DNA of 64,000 bases from Periplaneta americana (taxonomy: Eukaryota; Arthropoda; Insecta; Blattodea; Blattidae), in assembly GCF_040183065.1 (NCBI RefSeq), contig NC_091118.1, positions 205,870,186 through 205,934,185 on the forward strand, written 5' to 3'. Shown in pieces: positions 1-11,225 of this stretch. Both the position numbers and the translations under genes were made by a program. Positions within the stretch are counted from its first letter, which is position 1. Every line of letters starts with the position of its first letter. The notes below the pieces were generated by a model. That model did no database searches. It saw nothing but the letters and a program-made list of their open reading frames with translations, and was not told the DNA's origin.

Positions 1-484
1 GACATTGTCATTGTGTAATGTATATTTACTTTCAGAATGTACATATGTGTGTTTCCCCATACTACCGTACTCTACTCTAAATAGCAACGTTGTTGCCTCA
101 ACACATCTCTATCTACCTGCAGCGAGTCAACAACCTATAGTGCATGCACAGTAAACTTATTGTATCGGGTCCAAAGTCTCGAAGCCTGCTAATAACATTG
201 GACAAGAGTGAAAATATTTCCGACTTGAAAAATAGCTAATGTCATTCATTTCATCAATAATATATATTGAAAATTGAATAGGTCATAAAATTAATTTTTA
301 TTTCTTTCACCCTGAAAGATACTTTTTTCTTTCTACTGGTAGGCCTATTTACGGATATCTATGACATTTTCATGATTGATATCTAAGTTACACAGTTATT
401 TTAAATATCTCTAAAAGTTTCTGATTTCTGTTCAGATTTGTACATGAAGAAAAGTATTTTTAAATACGAATATTCATTTAAGCC
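1..484. other. Unassigned AT-rich sequence
   Basis: No coding frame of note, terminal repeat or RNA motif recognised in this left edge of the window. Confidence 0.5.
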
Positions 485-1526
485 CTTACTTACTTACAAA
501 TGGCTTTTAAGGAACCCGGAGGTTCATTGCCGCCCTCACATAAGCCCGCCATCAGTTCCTATCCTATGCAAGATTAATCTAGTCTCTATCATCATATCCC
601 ACCTCTCTCAAATCCATTTTAATATTATCCTCCCATCTACGTCTCGGCCTCCCCAAAGATCTTTTTCCTTCCGGCCTCCCAACTAACACTTTATATGCAT
701 TTCTGGATTCGCCCATACGTGCTACATGCCCTGCCCATCTCAAACGTCTGGATTTAATGTTCCCAATTATGTCAGATGAAGAATACAATGCGTGCAGTTC
801 TGCGTTGTGTAACTTTCTCCATTCTCCTGTAAATTCATCCTTCTTAGCTCCAAACATTTTCCTAAGAACTTTATTCTCAAACACCCTTAACCTATGTTCC
901 TCTCTCAAAGCGAGAGTCCAAGTTTCACAACCATACAAAACAACCGGTAATATAACTGTTTTATAAATTCTAACTTTCAGATTTTTTGACAGCAGACTAG
1001 ATGACAAAAGCTTCTTAACCGAATAATAACACGCATTTCCCATATTTATTCTGCGTTTAATTTCCTCCCGAGTGTAATTTATATTTGTTACTGTTGCTCC
1101 AAGAAATTTGAATTTTTCCCCCTCTTCGAAGAATAAATCTCCAATTTTTATATTTCCATTTCGTACAATATTCTGGTCACGAGATATAATCATATACTTT
1201 GTCTTTTCGGGATTTACTCCAAACCTATCTCTTTACTTGCTTGAAGTAAAATTTCCGTGTTTTCCCTAATCGTCTGTGGATTTTCTCCTAACATATTCAC
1301 ATCATCCGCATAGACAAGAAGCTGATGTAACCCGTTCAATTCCAAACCCTGTCTGTTATCCTGAACTTTCCTAATGGCATATTCTAGAGCGAAGTTAAAA
1401 ATTAAAGGTGATAGTGCATCTCCTTGCTGTAGCCCGCAGTGAATTGGAAAAACAACAGATAGAAACTGACCTATACGGACTTTGCTGTACGTTTCACTGA
1501 GACACATTTTAATTAATTGAACTAGT
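485..1526 (-). mobile_element. LINE-A fragment, 5'-truncated
   Basis: Read on the minus strand this is the 3' portion of a non-LTR retrotransposon (RTE-like by its microsatellite tail). The tail of TTAC/TAAG units lies at 485-496. Coding remnants are at 1214-1531 (reverse transcriptase with [18 protein letters not shown], the motif B region, and [14 protein letters not shown], motif C) and 579-1193 (C-terminal part with [17 protein letters not shown] and RRLRWAGHVARMG). A frameshift near 1200 separates them. Homology to the longer copy at 44792-46707 stops abruptly at about 1526, the 5' truncation point. No clear target duplication was found. Confidence 0.85.
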
Positions 1527-2337
1527 GGCAATAAACATGACTATTATTAATCTTTTTTTGTGCAACCAGTTGCCAAATTTCATTTTGCAAAAGCCTTCTA
1601 CAAATAGACTAAAACATGAAGCGATATTTGTTTACTTGTACGAAAGAAATCGATGAATGTGTCACGGTGCGGTATCTAGCGGCAAAACCTTGCAACGTGG
1701 TCAGTCACTCGTAGTGCTAACACGATCGCTCTTGTCCAGGCCTTGAATAATGCTGGTCGCATCAACAAGAAAATGAACGACAATGCATCATGAAGGAGAC
1801 GCGTGATGAGATATTTCAGCTGACGGTTAGCCAGAATAATTAACTATTATCTTGTGCGCCGTGTAATTCAGTCGCATAATTGAGGGCCTGTTCGTCTGTG
1901 TGTCTCTTGTTTGTGTAGGCGAGCCTCGTAGGCCACTCTCGCACGCAGCAGTTCCGACTAATGACTGGCCACATAACCGACACGTTGCATAAATCATTTT
2001 CGAAATCCATTAATGATTAAACAATACCTCGTATTGTACAATTTGATAACGGATAGGTGTCGGACGGCACGGCATACATTATCAATACTTGTTCTCTAGA
2101 TTTGTTGCGGCCGACATGATTTTCGTTTTAGGATTAGCAGGTGACAGTTTTTCGAATTAGAGTCATAACAAAGAGGGTCTGGCTTATGATTGAGTTGGAC
2201 GGAATTGATTTTTAATGCGGAGCTACGAGAGGGAAGAGCTGTCAGCGGGCGGACAAGCAAACAGAGTGCGAGGAGAGGGGAGAAAGAACCAGCAAACAAG
2301 AGACGGAAGGGGGGAGAAGAATGGAATAAGGGAAGTA
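1527..2337. other. Unassigned intergenic sequence
   Basis: No gene recognised. 2215-2335 is purine-rich (GAGAG/GGAAG) and its open frames look like composition artefacts. Confidence 0.4.
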
Positions 2338-2830
2338 TCAAAAAATCTGAAAGTTAGAATTTATAAAACAGTTATATTACCGGTTGTTCTGTATAGTTGT
2401 GAAACAGGACTCTCACTTTGAGAGAGGAACAGAGATTAAGGGTGTTTGAGAATAAGGTTCTTAGGAAAATATTTGGGGCTAAGAGGGATGAAGTTACAGG
2501 AGAATGGAGAAAGTTAGACTACACAACACAGAACTGCACGCACCTGGCTTAATTAAGAACATTAAATCCAGACGTTTGAGATGGGCAGGGCATGTAACAC
2601 GTATGGGCGAATCCAGAAATGCATATAGAGTGTTAGTTGGGAGGCTGGAGGGAAAAAAGACCTTTGGGGAGGCCGAAACGTAGACGGGAGGATGATATTA
2701 AAATATATTTGAGGGAGGTGTGATATGATGATAGAGACTGAATTAATCTTATGGGCTTATGTGAGGGCGGCAATGAACCTCCGGATTCCTTAAAAGCCGT
2801 AAGTAACTAAGTAAGTAAGTAAGCAAGTAA
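2338..2830 (+). mobile_element. LINE-A fragment, decayed
   Basis: Plus-strand 3' part of LINE-A, starting inside the [10 protein letters not shown] segment and ending in TAAG/CAAG repeats at about 2805-2832. It is more decayed than other copies: the C-terminal frame is broken by several small indels (near 2515, 2545 and 2655) and part of the segment after the ELHA codons is missing. It is 5'-truncated and has no clean target duplication. Confidence 0.8.
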
Positions 2831-2933
2831 GCAAATATCAACAATAACGAAACGAAGAAATGAGAGAAACAAAAAGAATTTAAAAAAATGTAGGAAGAAT
2901 TTAAAAACAAGGAAAGCAAATAAAGATAAGAGA

Positions 2934-2934
2934 G

Positions 2935-2981
<47 letters not shown>

Positions 2982-3062
2982 TTATTTTATTTGTCTGGCT
3001 AAGTTAAGGCCTTGAGGCCTTCTCTTCCACTCAACCAGGTCGGCAATAATTAATACAGATAC

Positions 3063-3109
<47 letters not shown>

Positions 3110-3188
3110 TTTTTATTTGTCTGGCAGAGTTAAGGCCTTGAGGCCTTCTCTTCCACTCAACTAGGTCGGCAATAATTAATACAGATAC

Positions 3189-3253
<65 letters not shown>

Positions 3254-3332
3254 TGTTTATTTGTCTGGCAGTGTTAAGGCCTTGAGGCCTTCTCTTCCAC
3301 TCAACCAGGTCGGCAATAATTAATACAGATAC

Positions 3333-3382
<50 letters not shown>

Positions 3383-3573
3383 TTTTTATTTGTCTGGCAG
3401 AGTTAAGGCCTTGAGGCCTTCTCTACCACTCAACCAGGTCGGCAATAATTAATACAGATAAATAATAATAATAATAATATTAATTTTTTATTTGTCTGGC
3501 AGAGTTAAGGCCTTGAGGCCTTCTCTTCCACTCAACCAGGTCGGCAATAATTAATACAGATACATAAAAAATA

Positions 3574-3623
<50 letters not shown>

Positions 3624-3650
3624 TTTTTTGTTTCCTGGCAGAGTTAAGTT
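2934..3650. repeat. Composite satellite: (AAT)n alternating with an ~80-bp module
   Basis: Five near-identical modules start at about 2981, 3109, 3254, 3382 and 3483, with a truncated sixth at 3623. Each runs from TTATTTGTCTGGCAGAGTT through a quasi-palindrome (AAGGCCT-TG-AGGCCTT) and CTTCCACTCAACCAGG to a GATACATAAT end. Variable (AAT)n tracts separate them, so spacing changes (128, 145, 128, 101 bp). Related modules occur at about 37701-37758 and, inverted and decayed, at 26108-26150, again beside (AAT)n or (ATT)n. This suggests a dispersed element with an AAT-rich end that was tandemly amplified here. Confidence 0.85.
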
Positions 3651-4013
3651 GTAGTTCGGTAATGAGGGTGAAAGTAACAAGAAGGCATTGGAATATAAGA
3701 GAATATTGAGAAGGAACTGAAGAAAGGAAGAAAGAAATGAAGAAGAAAACATGGGAGATCGTAGAATGAGTAAGAAATTTGAACCTTAGGAAAGGAAGAA
3801 ATAGAAGTAGGTAGAAAGAAACGAAGAAAGAATAAGTACAGAATAAATAAATAAATAAAATAAATAAATAAATAAATAAATAGTAAGTAAATAAGTAAAT
3901 AAGTTAACTAGTAAGTAAATAAGTCAGTCAGTAAGTAAATAAGTAAGTAAATAAGGAATTAAGTAAATAAATAAGGATGCAAATAAAGAAGCAAGCAAGC
4001 AAGCAAATAAGCA
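3651..4013. repeat. Purine-rich and (AAAT)n/(AAGT)n low-complexity DNA
   Basis: 3651-3840 is A/G-rich. 3840-3885 is mostly AAAT units, followed by degenerate AAGT/AAAT units to about 4010. Confidence 0.75.
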
Positions 4014-4088
4014 ATCAGTCAGTCAGTCAGTCAGTCAGTCAGTCAGTCAGTCAGTCAGTCAGTCAGTCAGTCAGTCAGTCAGTCAGTC
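4014..4088. repeat. (GTCA)n microsatellite
   Basis: About 18 uninterrupted tetranucleotide units of CAGT/GTCA. Confidence 0.95.
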
Positions 4089-4329
4089 AAGCATCAAGCA
4101 AGAAAGCAAAGTGTGAGACAGCACTATTCCATAAAAACTGAGATGAGGGAAAGAAAAAAAAAAAGAAAGTGATAAAGAAGGAAGGAAAGGAAATGAGAGA
4201 TATTATGCATATAAATGAGACATATGAATCTAGTAATGGAAGAACGTTAATCTAAGAAAGAAAAAAGATGAAAGAGGAGGGAACATGTGAAATACGGAAA
4301 AAATTTATTCCATATAGAGTAATAAATCC

Positions 4330-4331
4330 CA

Positions 4332-4390
<59 letters not shown>

Positions 4391-4391
4391 G
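4330..4391. repeat. (ATT)n microsatellite
   Basis: A pure ATT tract immediately upstream of a LINE-A piece. A second ATT tract at 4793-4836 follows that piece, so the LINE seems to have landed inside an ATT array. Confidence 0.9.
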
Positions 4392-4792
4392 GTTAAGGGT
4401 GTTTGAGAATAAGGTGCTTAAGAAAATATTTGGGGCTAAGCGGGATGAAGTTACAGGAGAATGGAGAAAGTTACACAACACAGAACTGCACGCATTGTAT
4501 TCTTCACCTGACATAATTAGGAACATTAAATCCAGACGTTTGAGATGGGCAGGGCATGTAGCACGTATGGGCGAATCCAGAAATGCATATAGAGTGTTAG
4601 TTGGGAGACCGGAGGGAAAAAGACCTTTGGGGAGGCCGAGACGTAGATGGGAGGATAATATTAAAATGGATTTGAGGGAGGTGGGATATGATGATGGAGA
4701 CTGGATTAATCTTGCACAGGATAGGGACCGATGGCGGGCTTATGTGAGGGCGGCAATGAACCTACGGGTTCCTTAAAAGCCATTTGTAAGTA
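4392..4792 (+). mobile_element. LINE-A 3' fragment inside an (ATT)n tract
   Basis: A short 5'-truncated LINE-A copy. An undisrupted C-terminal reading frame at 4399-4776 (125 codons) carries RRLRWAGHVARMG and GRPRRRWEDNIKMDL and ends at the family's usual stop after LRVP. The 3' end reads TTCCTTAAAAGCC followed by GTAAGTAAGT. ATT repeats on both sides probably hide the target duplication. Confidence 0.9.
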
Positions 4793-4836
4793 AGTATTAT
4801 TATTATTATTATTATTGTTATTATTATTATTATTAT
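4793..4836. repeat. (ATT)n microsatellite
   Basis: ATT units with one GTT interruption, lying between the LINE-A fragment and the LINE-D fragment. Confidence 0.9.
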
Positions 4837-4841
4837 TTTTA

Positions 4842-5400
4842 TATCTTTATGTTCATTCAGATTTCTGCCCATTAATTCCGGATGCAGTTATGAGAGAAAA
4901 TGTGAATATTTTAATTGTCAAAATCTATATGTTAGACGCCATGAGCTAGATTATCTGTTCTTTTGTAAAGTCCTCAAAGGTGATATATCCTGTGACTCTT
5001 TCTTAAACAATATTACCTTACGCATTCCAACAAAAGATATGAGAGCCCACAAACTTTTCTATATTAGAAATTCGAAATTTCTTTCACCAGTCTCCAGATG
5101 CATTAAAAATGCGAATTCGATCCCTTCAATGTATAGACTTAGTTTGCTCTTGGCAACGACTTATCATTTATGTATTCTTTTAGGCATTGTACTCAATTAT
5201 CATTGTCTTATAGTATTCTTAGTTATGTATTTTAAAGTCATCCATTATTTATCCATTCATCGTCGTTATTGTAATTAATTGTATTGTATTTATGTGTAAT
5301 AATTATTTTTGTATTAGGTTTTTGTTATATTCTTTGTGCTGAACTGCAATTGGCCACTGGCTGTTGTACAGCACATTAAATATAAATAAATAATAAAAAT
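4842..5400 (+). mobile_element. LINE-D fragment (Jockey/CR1-like), 3' end
   Basis: This shares long near-identity with 63540-64000. The coding part includes SYERKCEYFNCQNLYVRRHE and ends soon after SRCIKNAN. The 3' region ends GGCTGTTGTACAGCACATTA followed by AAATA/AAAAT units at about 5380-5410. The upstream part visible at 63359-63540 is absent here, so this copy is more truncated. The clade is inferred from the VRSKLEYASVVWN motif of the other copy. Confidence 0.75.
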
Positions 5401-5410
5401 AAAAATAAAA

Positions 5411-6040
5411 TTATTAAGTTATTAAATAAGTAAATAAGTAATGCCTTCTTGTAATGGTGCTACAAAAGAAATCATGATTTTGAGGTGAAAAGAATTAATA
5501 TTATTTCGCAGTCGTGGATTGTGACAGAGAAATTCTCAGCACACAAATAACAAAGCACAGTCATACCTATATTCTCGTTTTCCGTGTTACGTAGCTGAGA
5601 TTAAAATCTTTTAAATAACAGTACGCTATTTCATTTATCGTACCCATATGTCCTCGGTTTTGTCCTCGTGACCTCTGTAGCGTCAGTTCATTGATCTTGT
5701 ATCGAGTGAGGCTTGAAAAATGTCGTAGTGTTTTTTCTGTCCATTCTGCCCCTTTTTCATCAATATCTGCGACACTGAACACCTGTTAATTAAAACGCTG
5801 CTAAATAACCCCGGAAACAATCTATCAATTGAAGCCGCTTGTCAAGGTTTTGGCGACACTTGCCATTTATATTGTCCATCACGGCTGAAAAATGAGATCC
5901 TACCTCTACCGCGTGGATGACGTCATTTTTTACGGAAACATCGACATCGGGTTATGATTATGACATTCAGTTCATTTCTAGAATAAATTGAACATAAAAT
6001 CAAATTACATAATCATCAAAATAACATTTTAATTTCAAAT
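5411..6040. other. Unassigned sequence
   Basis: A 71-codon minus frame at 5567-5782 has no recognisable motif. Nothing else was identified. Confidence 0.4.
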
Positions 6041-6859
6041 AGTATTTTATTCAACGACGCTACTTGAAGCAAGTAAAGAGATAGGGTTGGAAGTAAATCC
6101 CGAAAAGACAAAGTATATGATTATGTCTCGTGATCAGAATATTGTACGAAATGGAAATATAAAAGTTGGAGATTTATACTTCGAAGAGGTGGAAAAATTC
6201 AAATATCTTGGAGCAATAGTAACAAATATAAATGACACTCGGGAGGAAATTAAACGCAGAATAAATATGGGAAATGCCTATTATTATTCGGTTGAGAAGC
6301 TTTTATCATCTAGTCTGCTGTCAAAAAATCTCAAAGTTAGAATTTATAAAACAGTTATATTACCGGTTGTTCTGTATGCCTGTGAAACTTGGACTCTCAT
6401 TTGAGAGAGGAACAGAGATTGAGGGTTTTTGAGAATAAGGTTCTTAGGAAAATATTTGGAGCTAAGAGGGATGAAGTTACAGGAGAATGGAGAAAGTTAC
6501 ACAACACAGAACTGCACGCATTGTATTCTTCACCTGACATAATTAGGAACATTAAATCCAGACGTTTGAGATGGGCAGGGCATGTAGCACGTATGGGCGA
6601 ATCCAGAAATGCATATAGAGTGTTAGTTGGGAGACCGGAGGGAAAAAGACCTTTGGGGAAGCCGAGACGTAGATGGGAAGATAATATTAAAATGGATTTG
6701 AGGGAGGTGGGATATAATGATAGAGACTGGATTGATCTTGCTCAGAATAGGGACCTATGGCCGGCTTTATGTGAGGGAGGCAATGATCCTTCGGGTTCCT
6801 TAAAAGCCAGTAAGTAAGTATGTAGGTAAGTAAATAAGTAAGTATTTTATTCAACGTCG
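6041..6859 (+). mobile_element. LINE-A insertion with target-site duplication
   Basis: The insert (about 6060-6840) starts within the reverse transcriptase codons for [10 protein letters not shown] and ends with TAAG-type repeats. It is bracketed by AGTATTTTATTCAACG plus three bases at 6041-6059 and 6841-6859, matching at 18 of 19 positions. This is the expected product of target-primed reverse transcription with 5' truncation. Confidence 0.92.
6087..6817 (+). pseudogene. LINE-A reverse transcriptase C-terminal region, frameshifted
   Basis: Two overlapping frames (6087-6404 and 6389-6817) together cover the thumb and C-terminal part of the [59 protein letters not shown], then RRLRWAGHVARMG and RRRWEDNIKMDL. 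One base is missing near 6399 (CTCATTTGAG where other copies read CTCACTTTGAG), which breaks the frame. Near the 3' end the usual LRVP stop context is also shifted. The catalytic YADD box lies upstream of the truncation, so this fragment cannot be active. Confidence 0.85.
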
Positions 6860-7014
6860 TTTTCAAATACAAAGGTAGTTTAACTCAGAGCCTAAATATA
6901 GCGTGAAAACAAATTTTACCTGAAGCCCTCTATCAGGGAGGGGTTCGAATAGTTATGATTAATGTATGACATCGTACGAAGTGACACTCAATTTTACAAA
7001 GTTTTTAATTGGTA

Positions 7015-7187
7015 ATTTTATTACGCTTTATAAACTGCTACGGTTATCTAGCGTCTGAATGAGATGAAGGTGATAATGTCAGCGAAATGAGTCCAGGGTC
7101 CAGAGCCGAAAGCTACCCAGCATTTACTCTTAAAGAGTTGAGAGAAAATCCCGGAAATAACCTCAACCAGGTAACTTGTCCCAAACC
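7015..7187 (-). mobile_element. SINE-1, 3' body only
   Basis: Reverse-complement match to the body of the complete SINE at 21674-21921: AGCGTCTGAATGAGATGAAGG, the GAGTCCAGGGTCCAG block, and CTCAACCAGGTAACTTGTCC. The tRNA-like head is missing. It is more diverged than the other two copies. Confidence 0.8.
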
Positions 7188-7289
7188 TGAATACAATATA
7201 TTTTGCATATTTCCACTCGGTAATGAGTTTTGGAATAATATTCTGGGGAAATTCCACAGATAGTAACAGTATATTCCTATTAAAAAAAG

Positions 7290-7395
7290 AGAGAGTGATA
7301 AAAATAATAGTAGATGCCAAATCTGGAAATCGTATAGGACTATTAAAAAAAAACTACAAATAATTCCCATGGCTTGTCAGTATATTTTTTCATTA
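7290..7395. repeat. Dispersed repeat shared with 49315-49400
   Basis: Both places read ATAGTAG(A/C)TGCCAAATCT, then an A-rich run, then CCCATGGCTTG, in the same orientation. The family is not recognised. Confidence 0.55.
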
Positions 7396-7684
7396 ATAAC
7401 ACTGTAAAACATGAAATTTGTTCTTTTTATAAAAATATGCGTATTCGATGTATTCCCTTTATGGAAAAAACGAATCTGCGATTAATTTTTGTCCAGCACG
7501 TACTGTTTCTCCAAAATAAAAAGTTATTTAATGTTAGTGAAATGTTGCACTACTTTCACCTTATGGGATGCAACATGTCACAGAAGGTACACTTTCTTGA
7601 CAGCCACCTGGACTTCTTTCCAAAAAGAGAAAACCTTTGTGCCGTAAGCGATGAACACGGGGAAATATTTACCTTCGAAAAGCT

Positions 7685-7757
7685 CTTCAGTGGCAATGGC
7701 GGGCTTATGTGAGGGCGGCAATGAACCTCCGGGTTCCTTAAAAGCCAGTAAGTAAGT
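7685..7757 (+). mobile_element. LINE-A 3' stub
   Basis: About 70 bp of the extreme 3' end of LINE-A (GGCGGGCTTATGTGAGGGCG to TTCCTTAAAAGCCAGTAAG). It directly abuts a LINE-B fragment on the other strand. Confidence 0.8.
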
Positions 7758-9002
7758 ATCTCTTTTCATATTGTAACTAATATCACAGCCCAAATATTTG
7801 AAACTAGACACCTGTTCTATACTTTGATTTTCTAAAATAAATTTGGATCTCACTGGATATTTTCCTCTAAATGCCATTGTCTTTGTTTTTTTTACTAATA
7901 TCTTTAGATCATATAAGTTACATAATTTATTTAATTCATGTAAAGATTTCTGTAGGTCATCTTCATTTTCTGTATTATGATTAAATCGTCTGCAAATGAT
8001 TATTTATATATACTGTAAATTTTTATACTGAACAACAATGTAATTTTATTATCTCAACAATAACTCTTCACTCTCTACAATTTAATTTCACTCCCGTCAA
8101 CAATGGGATTTGCTCTCCACACAGCAACACAGCGTTCGTTATTGAACTCCACAAACGACAATGACAATTTACTTGGACTATTACGAACAACAATGAACTG
8201 TTAATCTTAACTAATATTCACAAAGCACTATTTACAACACAGAACTGTCAGTTCTCAGTTCACAGCTCGTTTGTCTTGGCTAGTTCTTCTAGCTCAGTCA
8301 CTCGCATTCACAGAATCTCGAACCCCAGACCTTCAGAGCCGATCTGCTGCACTTCGAACTCAGGTCCCCCAACTGCGGTCCACTGCACTCGAACTCCGGG
8401 CTTCAGGCTCCACAGTTACGGACACAACTCAAGTCGCGCTCTGGTCTCGAAGCTGGCTTCACTGCTACACAAGACGGTCTGGCTTGCTCTCCACTGACTT
8501 TAACAACACTGGCTTACTGACTGACTGAAAATCACTCGCGTTCACTAGTGCGTTGTATTTATAACTAAGCCATAGTTTCTGGAGAGTTCGCCAAAGATTC
8601 CACTCTCGAATAATCTGGATTTCCACTTCGACGGACTTCTCGGCCTCTCTAGGCAAGCAGAAGATGCGCGCGCAACCTCCCCTCGCCGCGTCGCCCTTTC
8701 CCCTCTCTTCTCTCCACAATAGTACATGTCCCAGGAAGCAGATGCCTCTCCTCCGTCGGTCGTGAGATCGAACCTCACGTGGCCGTCACAATACTTTATT
8801 ATTTACTCTTATTCCTGGATTCACTAAAGCTTTCCATTTATTTAAAATGTCGTCTCTATACATATTAAATAAAGTGGGCGATAAACTCCACCCTTGTCGC
8901 AACCCAGTGTTTGTTTTAATTGTATCTGTTCTTGTGAATCCGGTGTCTATAATTATATTTGTATCTTCATATAATTCCTTACTCACAATGTTTATTTCTT
9001 AA
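7758..9002 (-). mobile_element. LINE-B fragment split by an LTR
   Basis: Minus-strand reverse transcriptase remnant. 8795-9000 encodes TGLRQGWSLSPTLFNMYRDD (motif B region). 7770-8009 encodes the SFADDL motif C region and then IEQVSSFKYLGCDISYNMK. A solo LTR (8014-8790) interrupts the codons just before FADD. Removing the LTR and one ATAC copy restores continuity, apart from small frame errors. It is related to the LINE-B copy at 54314-55116. Confidence 0.8.
8014..8790. mobile_element. Solo LTR, copy 1 (777 bp)
   Basis: Starts TGTAAATTTTTATACTG and ends GGCCGTCACA, i.e. TG...CA termini. It is flanked by a 4-bp duplication, ATAC at 8010-8013 and 8791-8794. A second copy, 780 bp, lies at 20679-21458 with its own ATAT duplication. 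The 5' half shares long stretches such as GGACTATTACGAACAACAAT and the 3' half the CGCGCAACCTCCCCTCG block. No internal retroviral-type genes adjoin either copy, so both look like solo LTRs left by recombination. Gypsy-type is favoured by the 4-bp TSD. Confidence 0.85.
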
Positions 9003-9640
9003 TTCGAGGGGTCTACTTCACTTAACACGACTTCCCATTTCACACACACTCTGTACATGGACGTAGTCGGGGATCCATTGAGAGCAGCATTTACATATCG
9101 CTACAACATTTTAGTTGTGAAAGGAATTAATTTCAAAATTGCAATGTCAATGCAACTTAACCTCAACAATGGCTGACACGATGATAAAATCTATTTTCAA
9201 TTGCAAGCGAACATGTTGTATGATTATGCACCATGCCGTGTTTATTAAAACGACAATTATTCGTTTTGTGCCGTCGTGTCTGCGTAGCCCTCAACATTGA
9301 TTACCATATAATTTGTGTACAAAAGGGCGCTTAATTACAAAATTAATCACATGTGCCATGTTTTCATTTTTTTTGTGTGTTTTCATTATTGCACTCTCGC
9401 TTACATACACTGCAGATCAAATTAGTAATGGAGATGCATCACACACAGCTAACGAACTTGATGGCCAGCTAAATGGGACTTTCAGATGACCGGCAAAATT
9501 ATGAAAGTGGCTTGGATGGTCGATTGAATTATCAGTCGCACCTGCTTTACTAAGGCCTAGCGCTCACGAGCTCTTTTGATTTGAGTGGGCACGCGAACGG
9601 AGAAAAAACCGCTGTTTTCTCAGTCTAGCTCTAGCAGATA
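9003..9640. other. Unassigned sequence
   Basis: No motif, repeat end or coding frame recognised. Confidence 0.4.
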
Positions 9641-9654
9641 ACACTCAAGAAGAA

Positions 9655-10110
9655 TTGTGGGAAATCTGTAATATGTGCTATATATTACGTCTTCGAAAAC
9701 AGCGAAGAAAGAGAATGTGGGTCCATGCTCTCTTAAGCCAAAGATTACTTAAGGAACAGATTCATTGTACATATACGGAATTAAAATTTGGAATGAGTCT
9801 TGATGGGAGTCCACCTGTATGCAAGCCTTGGCAACAATTTCGCACGACTGTTCACAAGTACCATGTTATACAGGGGCTCTTGTTTACTGCACATGCGCAG
9901 TGTATTGTAAGCGAAACTTACAGAATAAGGGAGCTCCAAGTTTTATTTCCGTACCATATTCTAAAAACTTTCTGAATATTTTAGAATGAGTAAAAATTCA
10001 TTCAGCGTATTATTAAACTTCATACAGCAACACAGCTTATCAGGATACAAACAATTATGAGAAAAGCAATAGCACCAGAAGAAAGACTAGCAGTCACCGT
10101 AAGGTTAACA
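9655..10110 (+). pseudogene. Harbinger-type nuclease N-terminal relic
   Basis: The frame at 9655 contains LRLRKQRRKRMWVHALLSQR, matching the basic, Trp-Val-His start of HARBI1-like nucleases. In another frame at 10057-10110 lies MRKAIAPEERLAVTVR, resembling the conserved segment that follows further downstream in that family. The ~200 bp between do not fit, so the copy is interrupted or rearranged. The catalytic DDE part was not found. The assignment rests on motif recall only. Confidence 0.5.
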
Positions 10111-10257
10111 ATATTTATATTTAATTTCAATCGTTACAATTTACACAAGATATTACATACGAGTATATAAAGCAAGTTATTTAATATGTTTATGTTAATG
10201 CAGTTCGAATAAGTCAGATTAACTTGATGAGAGCACTGTACTGTCACTAGGTCACAA

Positions 10258-10486
10258 TTAACCCAGATAAGACTGACGTCCTATATATAGGACAGCGGAC
10301 GTTTCACACAAATATGTTAATAACAATGACTATGACAGACTAAATATAAGAAAAAAAATTGGAGGCAATTTATAACACATAAGGATTATGGTATCATGAT
10401 TGCCGACTATGAAAATCTTACACAGCAATGATAAAAAAATAAAACGTTCCGTCCTATATATAGGACGTCAGTCTTATCTGGGTTAA
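10258..10486. mobile_element. TTAA-flanked miniature element (piggyBac-type)
   Basis: TTAA occurs at 10258-10261 and 10483-10486. Between them are perfect 32-bp terminal inverted repeats, 10262-10293 and 10451-10482, starting CCCAGATAAGACTGACGTCC and ending in the self-complementary GTCCTATATATAGGAC. The element is 221 bp with no coding capacity. TTAA duplication and CCC...GGG ends are the hallmarks of piggyBac-type elements. Confidence 0.9.
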
Positions 10487-11014
10487 ACACCATTGGGTGT
10501 AGCCTACTGCAGGACGGCGTTAGTTGAGAATTGGGTACATATGTTGAAAAAATCATTGTTGTAGACGAAGTCTGTTCGGTGTGAGGAGTCTGAATCTGCC
10601 CAGGTTGAGTCAAATGTGTTAAGACTGATTATGTGGTGGCAAACCAGATGAACTAAACACATTTGAAGGATATCGGAAGTGAGAATTGATATGCATAAAA
10701 ATATGTTTTGATATCCTGCATAACTGGGTGACCTGGGTTATTTCGCTAAAAAAAATGAATTTTTGTAATACTTGAAAAAATTCCACTTTTACTGTCAATT
10801 TTTGTTGTGGTGAAAGTTTTCGAAAATTCGGCAATAATGAGAGCAAGAAGGATTTATCTTCATCGATTTCTTCTGTTCTACCATCTTTCAGAATTTGTTT
10901 GTGAGGTTCTTCGAAACTAGGCTTCCTAGATATTAATTTCTTTTGCCTCTTTGTTTCCTTACCTCTCGAATACTTTCCATTGCGTTGGGATAATATTTCA
11001 CAACTGCATCATTA
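10487..11014. other. Unassigned sequence
   Basis: No gene, repeat end or RNA recognised. Confidence 0.4.
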
Positions 11015-11193
11015 ATGCCGGCCCGGATGGCTCAAGCGGTAGGGGCACGGCATGTCCCTATCGCTTGGTCCGAAGGGTTGTGGGTTCGAGTCCCGCCTCG
11101 GGCATGGGTGTTGTGATTGTATTAGTAAAAAAAAAAGGTAAACAAACAGAAAACAAAAATAGATAACTTTGGAAAACGGCCTCTGGCCGGTCG

Positions 11194-11225
<32 letters not shown>
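11015..11225 (+). mobile_element. SINE-2, tRNA-derived, poly(A) tail
   Basis: The head resembles a tRNA gene with RNA polymerase III promoter boxes: an A-box-like GGATGGCTCAAGCGG near 11025 and a B-box-like GGGTTCGAGTCCCGC near 11082. A unique body follows, containing ACGGCCTCTGGCCGGTCG, then an A-run to about 11225. This is the standard layout of a tRNA-derived SINE mobilised by a LINE. Confidence 0.8.

Noticed and set aside
757-966. Plus-strand frames antisense to LINE-A (also 4305, 30632, 45068, 45381, 49799, 50101)
   Set aside because: Recurrent antisense shadows of the LINE-A coding region.
8276-8719. Frames inside the solo LTRs (also 21039-21360)
   Set aside because: They are not conserved between the two LTR copies in frame or length.
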